Shown here: positions 26,286 through 35,231 of the stretch, in pieces
Layout of the letters: every line of letters starts with the position of its first letter
Position numbering within the stretch: position 1 is the first letter of the stretch
Source of the DNA: JAIEOG01 sp964519985
GTDB taxonomy: Bacteria; Bdellovibrionota; FAC87; UBA2466
NCBI GenBank assembly: GCA_964519985.1
Contig: CAZFMF010000012.1
Coordinates: 25,187-89,186, forward strand
Length of the DNA: 64,000 nucleotides
Reading direction: 5' to 3'
The notes under the pieces: generated by a model
The model's database searches: none
What the model was told of the DNA's origin: nothing
What the model saw: only the letters and a program-made list of their open reading frames with translations
Translations under genes and position numbers: made by a program

Positions 26286-28469
26286 ATGCACCAATTGCGA
26301 TCGCTGTTCTTTTCTGCCGCACTGCTTGGCTTGGCCGCTTGCGGGCCCGGGCTGTGTTTTAACGATATTTGCACGCCGATTGGGGAAGCTTCCTATACCG
26401 CGATCGATGCCCCGATTTACCTTTCGGTCGCCCACCGCAACGCGAGCAATATCATTTCCTGGCCCGCGAACACGGAGGCCGCCTCGTACAATTTGTACTG
26501 GAGCACCTCCGCCGGCGTCACTGCCGACAGTAACAAGATCGCCAACGTCACTTCGCCCTACACGCACACCGGCCTGACGAACGGCATTGCCTATTTTTAT
26601 GTCGTCACCTCCGTGGCGGCCGATGGTTCGGAGAGCGCGGTTTCCAAGGAGCGCAGTCACGCGCCGGTCGGCGTCGATTTCCTGATGTTCCCAATGAACG
26701 GGGTCGGGTTTGTCGACTATCCGGCTATGGATGCCAATAGCATCGTACTCGATGGAGACATCCTGTACGTGACCCATGAAAATGGCCTTTCGATCAGCAA
26801 TGATGACGGCACCACCTGGAGCACGCGGGAACAATCGGCCGGCATTGAGATGTTCTATTCGACCGAGAAGGTAGCGGCTAATGGCGCGATCGTTGCGGTC
26901 ACCAGCGGCAGCGGCCTGGCGGTTTCGCGGGACTACGGCAATTCCTTCGCATTGCGCACGACCGCGCACGGGCTTCCTTCCAACTTCGTGAACGATGTTT
27001 TCGCCACGTCGCAAAGCCTGTATATCGCATCCAGCGGCGGGCTTTCCATCTCCCACGATGGCGGAGCGACTTTCACCAATCGCACCACCGCCCATGGCCT
27101 TAGCAACAATCAAAGCTCTTCGGTATTTGTGGACGGCTCTCAAGTTTACGTCGGAGCCAATACGACGACCGGGCTTTCCATCTCCACCGACGGAGGAATT
27201 AACTTCACGATGATCCGCACCACCACCCACGGGTTGGGAGGCAACCTCATCACGGCGCTCTGGGCATCGGGCAATACCGTGCTAGCGGGGACCCAGAACG
27301 GCCTATCGATTTCTGCCGACGCCGGTTTGAGTTTCACGAATAAGACGACGGCAAATGGTCTTCCCGATGACTGGATTCGGGGCGTCACTCAGGTTGACGG
27401 CGTGATTTACGTCGGGACGGATAACGGTTTTGCTATGTCCACCGACGGCGGAAATACCTTCACCACGCGCACGACGACCGATGGATTGGGCGACAATACC
27501 GTGCAAAGAGTCGCGGTCCGGGGCTCGAAAGTCTACGCGGCTACCGACGATGGGTTGTCGATCTCGAGCGACGGCGGCACCACCTTCACCAACCTGGTGA
27601 CTACCAAAGGTATCCCGCGCAGCGTCCGCGGCATTGGTGTCAATGGTGCCACGGTCCTTCTCGGCACGACCACCGGCGCGTTTATTTCCAAGGACTACGG
27701 ACATAGCTTCACGCGCATTACTCCGGCGATGGGATTGCCGGTGTCCGCCAATTCCAATATCAGTGCGGCGGCGGTGGATGGAAACAATATGTTGCTCGGC
27801 ACCAGTGCGGGTCTGGCGATGTCCAGTGACGGCGGTAATACCTTCACGACGCGCACGACCGCCAACGGACTGCCCACGAATAATATCTTGGGCGCCCACC
27901 TCCTCGGATCCACGGTCGTGGTGGGTACGGCCTCGGGCGCGGCGATCTCGAGTGACGGCGGCACCAGCTTTCTCAATCGCACCACGGGAAACGGGTTGCC
28001 CCACAACAACACCTACCGAGTCCACGTTTCCCCAACGCTGATTACGGCCTCGACCAACGGCGGCGCCGCGATTTCTTCCAACGGCGGAGCGAGCTTCCTC
28101 GGCCGTACGACCGCCAACGGGCTTCCGAACAACGCTGTCGACCAGATTTTTTCTTTCGGCACCACCGTCTTGGCTCCGACATTTCTCGGCCTAGGCCTTT
28201 CCACGAACTCGGGCACCAGTTTTACCGCCCGGTCGATACCGGCGGGCCTAGCCAGCGACAACATCAACTCGGCGGTTTACGACGGCACGACGATGTACGT
28301 TTCGACTCTGGATGGTTTTTGCGTTTCGACCAACGGCGGAACGACCTTTACTTGCCCCTATACGGGTTTTGCGAATCAAGGGCCGGGACTCATCCGAGTG
28401 GACGGCCCTCGCATCCACGTGGCGGGAAATCCAGGAGTTGCCGCCCACTACTATGTTTCCGGAAACTGA
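26286..28469 (+). CDS. Lipoprotein with FN3 domain and 13 propeller-like repeats (paralogue 3 of 3)
   Basis: 727 residues from ATG 26286. The signal ends LGLAAC, then CGPGLCFNDIC. The FN3 domain (YNLYWSTSAGVTADSNKIANV) and 13 Asp-box repeats align throughout with the two genes upstream. One repeat has an inserted residue (FTMIRTTTHGL). The last repeat again contains a Cys pair (GFCVSTNGGTTFTCPYTG). Repeat number is the same in all three paralogues, which argues for whole-gene duplication rather than repeat expansion. The 251-bp stretch after this gene holds AT-rich DNA (about 28510-28545) and a small TTTCCG/CGGAAA hairpin at 28563-28578, but no gene that I can see. Confidence 0.85.
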   Translation: MHQLRSLFFSAALLGLAACGPGLCFNDICTPIGEASYTAIDAPIYLSVAHRNASNIISWPANTEAASYNLYWSTSAGVTADSNKIANVTSPYTHTGLTNGIAYFYVVTSVAADGSESAVSKERSHAPVGVDFLMFPMNGVGFVDYPAMDANSIVLDGDILYVTHENGLSISNDDGTTWSTREQSAGIEMFYSTEKVAANGAIVAVTSGSGLAVSRDYGNSFALRTTAHGLPSNFVNDVFATSQSLYIASSGGLSISHDGGATFTNRTTAHGLSNNQSSSVFVDGSQVYVGANTTTGLSISTDGGINFTMIRTTTHGLGGNLITALWASGNTVLAGTQNGLSISADAGLSFTNKTTANGLPDDWIRGVTQVDGVIYVGTDNGFAMSTDGGNTFTTRTTTDGLGDNTVQRVAVRGSKVYAATDDGLSISSDGGTTFTNLVTTKGIPRSVRGIGVNGATVLLGTTTGAFISKDYGHSFTRITPAMGLPVSANSNISAAAVDGNNMLLGTSAGLAMSSDGGNTFTTRTTANGLPTNNILGAHLLGSTVVVGTASGAAISSDGGTSFLNRTTGNGLPHNNTYRVHVSPTLITASTNGGAAISSNGGASFLGRTTANGLPNNAVDQIFSFGTTVLAPTFLGLGLSTNSGTSFTARSIPAGLASDNINSAVYDGTTMYVSTLDGFCVSTNGGTTFTCPYTGFANQGPGLIRVDGPRIHVAGNPGVAAHYYVSGN

Positions 28470-28720
28470 TTCCGGTGTCATCCCAGTGGTCACATGAACT
28501 GGACCTATTATAAGGTATTGATTTTATTTAATTATATTACTGTTCTCCGAATAGTCTGAAGAAGTTTCCGACAGCGGAAAGGGAATTGCTGCCATTTCAA
28601 CGGGTTGCTCGTTCTATCGCCTGATTCTTAAACGGCCGGCCACCCGGTTTTACTCCTCCTAGGCTCAAAAAATCGGCGCTCGGATTGCAATTTGAATGGG
28701 TATACCGAGGTCCGTAAGCC

Positions 28721-29803
28721 GTGATTAGTCGCCTAACTCTTCCGCTGATTTTGTTGCTCTCCGCGTGTGGGGTCATCATTGATGGCCTCAATCCGGCCAA
28801 TACCACCACAACCACTCCGCAAGACACTTCCGTGATTGAGGTGGATCCGCAGGACACCTTCGACCGCAACGTCGTTCCGATTTTGAAAACGAGCTTCACC
28901 TGCGCGGGTTGCCACTCGCTTCCCAAAGATGGCGGTAACTCCAACTTGAAGCCGTACAGCTACTCTTTCATGCGCGGTCTTTTGGTCTCGGGACCGGTTT
29001 CGGTATCGCGGACTACGCTCGACAACGGGGTGATGCGCTACCTCATGGGTCAGGAACCCTCACATGCCGGCAGTGGCACTTATTGTACTTTGGCCAATCT
29101 CGACGATTCCCCCTGCAAAGAAGTCATGCAATGGGCGGAGCAAGAAGGACTGAAGGTCGCGGACCTGGAGTTGCCAACGGGTAGCGGCGGAAGCCCCGCG
29201 ACGTTCGGCCGCGTGATCGGCGCGGGTTACGACGGCGTAATTTTCGGTTGGGCCGCGGATCCGGACGCTCCTACGACAGCAATGACGGTGGAGTTTTACT
29301 CGGGCGGACCGCGCGGTACCGGCACACTGGTGGGAACCACGACCGCAAACCTATTCAACTTCACGCCGGAGAAAGCGGGCAATGTCGCTTACCGCTATAC
29401 CTTGCCCGATGCGCTACGCAATCGGACCGCTCGTTCCATCTACATCTACGGTCGCGATGTGAATACAGCGGGGGAGTACCACGAGCTGACGGGTAGTCCG
29501 GTGAATATCGTGGCGTACATCCCTCGCACGGCCTCCACCAACTACTGGACGGCCAACATCGTACCGTATGTCACGGGGCGCTGCACTGGCTGCCATTCGG
29601 TAACGGAGTTCCAATACGATGCCGCGTTTCAAAGTTATATGCTGGAAGTTCCGCCGCACCTGGGCGGCACGGCTACCAGCAATCGCTTCTACAAGAAGAT
29701 GATGGGACTAGAATCCCACCGCGGCGGTTCACCGTGCGGCGGCAACGCGAACGCTTCGCCGTGCAACTTCCTCACCTCGACCTGGACCCAGGAATTTAAC
29801 TAG
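28721..29803 (+). CDS. Lipoprotein with two CxxCH haem-binding motifs
   Basis: 360 residues from a GTG start. The lipobox is LLLSAC (Cys16). There are two c-type haem signatures: CAGCH at residues 61-65 (PILKTSFTCAGCHSLPKDGG) and CTGCH near 287-291 (IVPYVTGRCTGCHSV). Each follows an F/V-x-x-x-V-P-I/Y segment, as in Planctomycete-type cytochrome c modules. The two modules flank a central beta-rich domain (about 160-275) that looks Ig/FN3-like. There is no obvious Met axial ligand pattern that I can assign. It follows the propeller lipoproteins on the same strand after 251 bp and may be a surface electron carrier or simply structural. Confidence 0.72.
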   Translation: MISRLTLPLILLLSACGVIIDGLNPANTTTTTPQDTSVIEVDPQDTFDRNVVPILKTSFTCAGCHSLPKDGGNSNLKPYSYSFMRGLLVSGPVSVSRTTLDNGVMRYLMGQEPSHAGSGTYCTLANLDDSPCKEVMQWAEQEGLKVADLELPTGSGGSPATFGRVIGAGYDGVIFGWAADPDAPTTAMTVEFYSGGPRGTGTLVGTTTANLFNFTPEKAGNVAYRYTLPDALRNRTARSIYIYGRDVNTAGEYHELTGSPVNIVAYIPRTASTNYWTANIVPYVTGRCTGCHSVTEFQYDAAFQSYMLEVPPHLGGTATSNRFYKKMMGLESHRGGSPCGGNANASPCNFLTSTWTQEFN

Positions 29804-29807
29804 CCCT

Positions 29808-29858
29808 GTCATTGCGAGGCCGAAGGCCGAAGCAATCTCGCAGCGCGAAGCGCAGCGC
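29808..29858. repeat. GTCATTGCGA-type palindromic repeat, copy 3
   Basis: Starts GTCATTGCGAGGCCGAAGGCC and continues GAAGCAATCTCGCAGCGCGAAGC. It begins 4 bp after the stop of the two-haem lipoprotein gene. This copy is shorter than the others and lacks the right-hand GCAATGAC end. Confidence 0.75.
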
Positions 29859-29911
29859 CCCCGGAATCACAACCCCGCCGACGGACTGCCGCACTGCTTA
29901 GCTACCTATCC

Positions 29912-30033
29912 AAAAGGTACCCACTTCCTTTCCAGGCATCGTGCGGACAGGTACCTGCTACCTTTCCAGGCATGACTGAAAAGGTAGCAGGTACCACCGT
30001 GCGTAAAGACTGGAAAGGAAGTGGGTACCTTTT
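29912..30033. repeat. Nested palindrome, 122 bp (GGTACC-type element)
   Basis: A perfect 24-bp inverted repeat: arms 29912-29935 and 30010-30033, each containing GGTACCCACTTCC or its complement. Inside it is a second perfect 16-bp inverted repeat, GGTACCTGCTACCTTT (29950-29965) with AAAGGTAGCAGGTACC (29980-29995). The string CTTTCCAGGCAT occurs twice. The outer right arm overlaps the stop codon of nagZ. The RNA would form a double hairpin and could act as a bidirectional terminator. Similar shorter elements are at 40517-40614 and 53339-53373. Confidence 0.85.
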
Positions 30034-31159
30034 AAAATGCGGATTCGCTGTGGCCGGCGGGGAGTTCTTTTTTCGTGATGACGTCGGCGAGTTGGAAGTG
30101 CTCCGGTAGGCCGATCTGTTTGCCTACCTGAGTGACATCGACTGGGTTCTTTTGTTCGGCGTAGACCTTCTTGGCCGCGTTGATGCGGGCGAGGGCCTTG
30201 TCGAGTTGATCCATCGGGATCTCTCCCGATTCCAGCGCCTTAGAAATCGCCTCGATCTGGTTTACCGGCAATCCCGTGTCACCGCGGTAGATGAGCAAAT
30301 CGCAACCCGCGGCAATCGAAAGCACCGCCGCTTCATCCGCCCCGTAATGATCGGCGATTGCCTTCATCTCCAAATCGTCACTGATTACCAGCTTGTTGTA
30401 GCGCATTTCGGTGCGCAGCAACCCGTCGATCGTCTTCTTCGACATGGTGGCCGGGTAGTCGGGATCCAAATTCGGGTTCATGATGTGTGCCGTCATGATC
30501 GCTTCCACACGGCTACGGATTACCCGTTTGAACGGAATCAATTCCAACGCTTCCAATTGCTCGAGCGTCTTTTCGGTACGCGCCATCAGGTAGTGCGAAT
30601 CTTCTTTGGTGTCGCCGTGGCCGGGAAAATGTTTCGCCACCGCCATTACGCCCATCTTCTGGATGCCGCGGCAGACCGCCGACCCCATTTTTCCACAGAG
30701 CTCCGGGTCCGAAGAAAACGCGCGGTTCTTAATCACCGGGCTATTCGGATTGGAGTTCACGTCAACGACGGGGGCGTAGTTGATGTTAATGCCTACCGCC
30801 TTGAGTTCCTTGCCCAAAACCGTACCAAAGTCGAAAGCGATTTTCGGCGAACCCAGGTCGCCGAGGTAGTCGTTGCCGGGAAACTTGGTAAAAGGCTTCA
30901 CCAGGCGATTCACTTTACCGCCCTCGTGATCGATAGAAATAAAAAGTGGGGGACAGCCCGAAGGCCGACAACCAAATTGCAACTCGTTGCTTAGCTCGGC
31001 GATCTGCGCGGGCGATTGCACATTGCGTTTGAAATAAATCGTGCCACCGAGGTGGTACTCTTTGACGAAGTCTTTGAAATCGGATGGGACGGAATACCCA
31101 TCAAAACCGACGATAAAAAGTTGCCCGACTTTCTGCTTGAGATCTGATTTGGAAGCCAT
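30032..31159 (-). CDS. nagZ: Beta-N-acetylhexosaminidase, glycoside hydrolase family 3 (NagZ-like)
   Basis: 375 residues, no signal peptide. GH3 landmarks are ISIDHEGGKVNRL (about 75-86), the NagZ-type histidine loop KHFPGHGDTKEDSH (176-189), and the nucleophile Asp in VISDDLEMKAI (D261). In this subfamily the loop His acts as general acid/base. NagZ removes GlcNAc from anhydromuropeptides during cell-wall recycling in the cytoplasm. It is longer than E. coli NagZ (341) by a C-terminal tail. The stop codon sits in the outer arm of a large palindrome that may terminate transcription. Confidence 0.92.
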   Translation of the reverse strand: MASKSDLKQKVGQLFIVGFDGYSVPSDFKDFVKEYHLGGTIYFKRNVQSPAQIAELSNELQFGCRPSGCPPLFISIDHEGGKVNRLVKPFTKFPGNDYLGDLGSPKIAFDFGTVLGKELKAVGININYAPVVDVNSNPNSPVIKNRAFSSDPELCGKMGSAVCRGIQKMGVMAVAKHFPGHGDTKEDSHYLMARTEKTLEQLEALELIPFKRVIRSRVEAIMTAHIMNPNLDPDYPATMSKKTIDGLLRTEMRYNKLVISDDLEMKAIADHYGADEAAVLSIAAGCDLLIYRGDTGLPVNQIEAISKALESGEIPMDQLDKALARINAAKKVYAEQKNPVDVTQVGKQIGLPEHFQLADVITKKELPAGHSESAF

Positions 31160-31227
31160 TTTTGTGTAGCACCCGTTAGAGGAACCACCAGTATAGGACC
31201 GGCTTCCGGGCCGGACAAGGCCAATCC

Positions 31228-33063
31228 TTATTCGTCGTCTTCGTCTTTCGGCGATCGTATAATCGACCGCTTGTTCTGATCCAGAATGCGTTTACGCAAG
31301 CGCAAGAACTTCGGCGTCACTTCCAGAAGCTCATCTTCGCCCATCCACGCGATGCACCATTCCAAAGTGAGCGGCGGTACCGGCGTCAAAATCACGTTTT
31401 CGTCACTACCCGCGGCACGGATATTGGTCAGCTTCTTCTCGCGGCAAACGTTCACGTTAATATCGTTATTGCGATTGTGCTCCCCCACTACCATGCCTTC
31501 GTAAACGTCTACTCCTTCTTTCACGAAGAGCTTGCCGCGCGCCTCCAAATTGAACAGCGCGTAAGGTGTCGTGCGTCCCGAACGATCCGCCACCAGCGCG
31601 CCGTTGACGCGATCGATGATGTGACCCCGGAAGGGAACGTACCCAATGAGGTAAGAGCTCATCAGGCCGCTGCCGCGGGTATCGTTTAGAAACTCCGTGC
31701 GGAAACCAATGAGACCGCGGGACGGAATGTCGAATTCTAAGCGGACACGATCGGCACCCATCTTCTGCAGATTGGTCATCTCGCCTTTACGGATACCGAG
31801 CTTCTCGGTGATGACGCCAACGTTCCCTTCCGGGATATCCATCACCACGTGTTCCAACGGCTCTTCCTGCACGCCGTTATTGTCCTTCATGATGACTTTC
31901 GGGCGACCGAGCGCGAATTCCAGGCCTTCCCGACGCATCTGTTCGGCGAGTACGGCGAACTGCAATTCGCCGCGACCCTTCAAAATCACGGTGTCGGGAG
32001 CGCCACCCTTCATCGCCAGCAACGCGACGTTGGTGCGCAATTCTTTTTCGATGCGGTCAGCGAGAGTGCGCGACGTCACCGGCTTGCCGTCTTTGCCGGC
32101 CGTCGGGGCCGTGCTCACGCAAAACTCAATCGAGATAGTCGGCTGCTCAATTTCAATGCGCGGTAGCGGGCGCGGATTCGTGGGGTCGGTCAGCGTGTCG
32201 CCGATCCGCATTTCCTCGAGACCGGCGACAATCGCGATTTCGCCCGCTTCGGCTTTATCGATCGGTGTCATCGCTAAGCCGGTATAGCCGTAGAGCGCGG
32301 TGATCTTCGCTTCGGGTTTGCTGCCGTCTTCACGACAGAGCGCAACCTTATCGCCGACCTTTACCGCGCCGGACTGAATGCGGCCGACGCCCAAGCGGCC
32401 GACATACTCGCTATAGCTGGTGTTGGCGATGAGCATTTGCAGACCGCCTTCACCGACCACCGGACCGGGAATCGTTTCCAAAATGCGTTGGTAAAGCAGG
32501 CTGAGATCTTTGCCTTCCTGGCTTTCTTCGGGATCACTCACCGCCACGCGCTTACGGGCATTAGTGTAAACGATCGGAAAATCGATCTGGTGATCCTTCA
32601 CATCAAGATCGAGGAAGAGATTGTAAATCTCGTCCACGACTTCCTTCGGTCGAGCGTCCGAACGGTCGATCTTGTTCACCACGACGATAATCTTAATGTC
32701 GCGTTCGAGCGCATGTTTGAGCACGAAACGGGTCTGCGGCAAAGGGCCTTCGGCCGCATCCACTAACAAGAGCGCACCGTCCACCATCTGGAGCCCTCGC
32801 TCGACTTCCCCGCCAAAGTCGGCGTGACCGGGGGTGTCCACAATATTTACCCGAACGCCCTGGTAGAGAATGGACGCGTTCTTGGCGGTCAACGTGATAC
32901 CGCGTTCGCGCTCGATATCGAGGTTATCCATGGCGCGTTCGTTAACCTGTTGGTTTTCCCGAAACAGCCCGCTCTGCCAAAGCAATCCATCGACGAGGGT
33001 GGTTTTGCCATGATCCACGTGCGCAATAATGGCGATGTTCCGGACTTTAGTATTTCTCTGCAT
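31228..33063 (-). CDS. typA: Translational GTPase TypA/BipA
   Basis: 611 residues, full length for the family. G1 is AHVDHGKTT (about 14-22), G2/G3 include RERGITLTAKNASI and DTPGHADFGGEVERG, and G4 is VVNKIDRSDARP. The EF-G-like domains and the BipA C-terminus (TNIRAAGSDENVILTPVPPLTLEWCIAWMGEDELLEVTPKFLRLRKRIL) are intact. It acts on the 50S subunit and ribosome assembly, mainly under stress or cold. It is followed by nagZ on the same strand after 68 bp and is divergent from the DTW gene. Confidence 0.98.
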   Translation of the reverse strand: MQRNTKVRNIAIIAHVDHGKTTLVDGLLWQSGLFRENQQVNERAMDNLDIERERGITLTAKNASILYQGVRVNIVDTPGHADFGGEVERGLQMVDGALLLVDAAEGPLPQTRFVLKHALERDIKIIVVVNKIDRSDARPKEVVDEIYNLFLDLDVKDHQIDFPIVYTNARKRVAVSDPEESQEGKDLSLLYQRILETIPGPVVGEGGLQMLIANTSYSEYVGRLGVGRIQSGAVKVGDKVALCREDGSKPEAKITALYGYTGLAMTPIDKAEAGEIAIVAGLEEMRIGDTLTDPTNPRPLPRIEIEQPTISIEFCVSTAPTAGKDGKPVTSRTLADRIEKELRTNVALLAMKGGAPDTVILKGRGELQFAVLAEQMRREGLEFALGRPKVIMKDNNGVQEEPLEHVVMDIPEGNVGVITEKLGIRKGEMTNLQKMGADRVRLEFDIPSRGLIGFRTEFLNDTRGSGLMSSYLIGYVPFRGHIIDRVNGALVADRSGRTTPYALFNLEARGKLFVKEGVDVYEGMVVGEHNRNNDINVNVCREKKLTNIRAAGSDENVILTPVPPLTLEWCIAWMGEDELLEVTPKFLRLRKRILDQNKRSIIRSPKDEDDE

Positions 33064-33134
33064 GCTCAGTTTTAGGTGAAAATGAATCGGCCTTTTGTGC
33101 TAAAGACTCTCTCCAGATTAAAAAGGCCTTTTGA

Positions 33135-33854
33135 ATGCGTGAGTTTCCTACACCATCTTCCCCTTTGCAAGCAAGCTGCCCAAGCTGCTGGAAAGCGGAT
33201 TCCCTTTGCATTTGTTCCGCAAAACCGGAAGTCGCCTCGCGGCTGCGTTTTTTGATTTTGCAGCACCCCCAAGAAGGCAAAAGCCCCTTGGGATCGGCCC
33301 GCCTATTGAGCCTGGCCTGCCCTTCCGCTGTGCACCGCGTGGGTCTTTCCTGGCGATCCTTGACCAAGGCGCTCGGCGAGCATGCCCAAGCTTCGGAGTG
33401 GGGCGTCCTGTATCTGGGGACGCAGAAGCAATCGCAAGCCCTCCCCCAAACGGCGTCCAATGCCCCGATGGAAGTTCGGGACCGACGGGGCAAACCGATT
33501 CCGGGAAAGCCGAAGCTCAAGGGACTCGTGCTGCTCGATGGCAACTGGAAACAGTCCAAGACGCTTTGGTGGCGCAATCCCTGGCTGCTGAAACTCAATC
33601 GCGTGCTTTTGAACCCCGTCGAGGGCAGTCATTACGGTACACTCCGCCGACAACCCCGTCCCCGCTGCCTTTCGACTCTGGAAGCCGCGGCGCACACCCT
33701 TGCGGCCATGGAGCAAGCCGAGGCCTCCGAAGCGTTGCTCACCTATTTCGATCTTTTTCTAGAAAAGGTGCGGACCGCACCTAAACCGGCAAAGCGGCCT
33801 GGCACAGCGCCAAGACCTTCTGCACCACCTCCGCAAGTGGCGCCTTCACTCTAG
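33135..33854 (+). CDS. DTW-domain protein (tRNA uridine aminocarboxypropyltransferase-like)
   Basis: 239 residues. Zinc-binding cysteines are at 15, 18, 25 and 27 (CPSCWKADSLCIC). The SPOUT-like core has FLILQHPQEGKSPLGSARLL, LVLLDGNWKQSKTLWW and CLSTLEAAAHTL, matching the DTW family (TapT/YfiP) that makes acp3U in tRNA. The usual DGTW reads DGNW here. The C-terminal ~35 residues are Pro/Ala-rich and coincide with a 74-bp convergent overlap with nrnA, so that tail is probably recent or unconstrained. Confidence 0.82.
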   Translation: MREFPTPSSPLQASCPSCWKADSLCICSAKPEVASRLRFLILQHPQEGKSPLGSARLLSLACPSAVHRVGLSWRSLTKALGEHAQASEWGVLYLGTQKQSQALPQTASNAPMEVRDRRGKPIPGKPKLKGLVLLDGNWKQSKTLWWRNPWLLKLNRVLLNPVEGSHYGTLRRQPRPRCLSTLEAAAHTLAAMEQAEASEALLTYFDLFLEKVRTAPKPAKRPGTAPRPSAPPPQVAPSL

Positions 33855-34746
33855 CCCCAGCCGCGAAGCGGTGACCGCCTCCTCCCAGCGCCCGGGCAAT
33901 CTCAATCACGGGAATACTGCCCATCCCCCGCAGGCTCACCTTGACCCGCCCGTCTTCTTCTTCCCGAAAGAGCGCGGCGAATTCGATGCCGCGGATCAAG
34001 GTCACGAAACCCACAAAACTCTCCGTGTCTTCCACCGTCGCGCCAAATGCTTCTCGAACTTTCCGCGGCACTTCCATCCAGACCACTTTGCCATCGAGCG
34101 AGACCTTGAGATTCTCGAGGCAGTGACCCAGCAACCGGGTCTTCGCCACACTCTCCCGGGCAAAGATCGCGTGGTACACCTTTTCCGGCGCGACGCCCGC
34201 CTCCAGCAGCTCGGCCGCAATCCGGTGCGAGAGCGGACTGGTTCGTTTGTAGCGAAAACCGGCCGTGTCGGTGACGATGGCGGTGTAAAGCGCGGTGGCC
34301 ATGGCTTCGTCGAGCGAGACCCCGAGGGCCTGAATCAATGCGTAAACCAACTCCCCCGTCGCCGCGAAACTCTCGTCGACAAAATGGGCTCCGGGCGGCA
34401 TCTGCTCCGGTTCATGGTGATCGATAAACAAGATCGGCGCGCCCAATGCCGTGAGCGCTTTTTCCATTCGCCCCATCATTTTCAGTTCGTTGGTATCGAG
34501 CACCAAAATCGCATCGACTTTGGGGAGTGCCCCGCCGACGGAATAGACTTGGATCTGCCCTTGCGGGTCGACCAGAGAAAACTTCTCCGGCGTTTCGCTG
34601 GGATTAATCGGCCAGCTCTGTTTTCCCAAAGCCCGCAGGGCTAAGTGCAAGGCCATCTGGGACCCTAGCCCATCCCCGTCGGGTAATTCGTGAGTCGTCA
34701 GCAGGAAGCGCGAACCGGCGTTGAGGATTTGGAGGGTGTCTTCCAA
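33781..34746 (-). CDS. nrnA: DHH/DHHA1 phosphoesterase, NrnA-type nanoRNase / pAp phosphatase
   Basis: 321 residues from the proposed TTG at 34746, just after the upstream stop. This start puts the first metal-binding motif (THELPDGDGLGS) at residues 18-28, as in the family. An alternative TTG at 34812 would overlap DUF1844 by 59 bp. The DHH motif (FIDHHEPEQM), VTDTAGFRYKRTS and the DHHA1-domain GGGGHRFAAGARV are present. The enzyme degrades short oligoribonucleotides and dephosphorylates pAp. It is downstream of the DUF1844 gene and convergent with the DTW gene, overlapping its tail. Confidence 0.88.
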   Translation of the reverse strand: MEDTLQILNAGSRFLLTTHELPDGDGLGSQMALHLALRALGKQSWPINPSETPEKFSLVDPQGQIQVYSVGGALPKVDAILVLDTNELKMMGRMEKALTALGAPILFIDHHEPEQMPPGAHFVDESFAATGELVYALIQALGVSLDEAMATALYTAIVTDTAGFRYKRTSPLSHRIAAELLEAGVAPEKVYHAIFARESVAKTRLLGHCLENLKVSLDGKVVWMEVPRKVREAFGATVEDTESFVGFVTLIRGIEFAALFREEEDGRVKVSLRGMGSIPVIEIARALGGGGHRFAAGARVKAPLAEVVQKVLALCQAALPV

Positions 34747-34753
34747 TGGCGCG

Positions 34754-35059
34754 TTACCCGCGCTTCGAAGCTTCGACGAACCGAACCTGCGTCTCGGCGA
34801 GTAGGCTCTCAAGCATCTTGGCTTCGTCTTCGCTCAGGTTGCCCTTTGTCTTGTTCTTCATCATCACGAGGATATCGATGTTTTGCCGCGCCAGCGCGAC
34901 ATTTTTTTCGGTTTTACCGGTCGTCGGATCGGGAGCCAGTCCCAGATGAATAAAGGCACCGGTAGCCAAAGAAAAAATGAAGGTGGCAAAATCCACCGGC
35001 TCCCGCTCCGGGGCCTTCTCTTCTTTCATCGTGAACCCGGGGCCCTGCTTGGTCTCCAT
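34754..35059 (-). CDS. DUF1844 protein
   Basis: 101 residues matching the DUF1844 pattern: FATFIFSLATGAFIHLGLAPDPTTGKTEKNVALARQNIDILVMMKNKTKGNLSEDEAKMLESLL. This is a short family common in deltaproteobacteria and related phyla. Function is unknown. The FIFSLATGAFIHLG segment is hydrophobic but short for a membrane span. It directly precedes nrnA and probably shares its transcript. Confidence 0.85.
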   Translation of the reverse strand: METKQGPGFTMKEEKAPEREPVDFATFIFSLATGAFIHLGLAPDPTTGKTEKNVALARQNIDILVMMKNKTKGNLSEDEAKMLESLLAETQVRFVEASKRG

Positions 35060-35231
35060 TTCCCCTAATTAGCTCTAGTGATTGGAGAAGTGAAGCGGAA
35101 AGGCTTTACGGGGTGAACTCCCCCTGCTCGGCACGCCGACAAATTTTGTCACCGCTCCTCGCGTTCTGCCGTCCCCAGAATGGCTCCGGTTATGGATTTG
35201 ACGGGGTCAGATATGGTATAAGGCGCACCTC

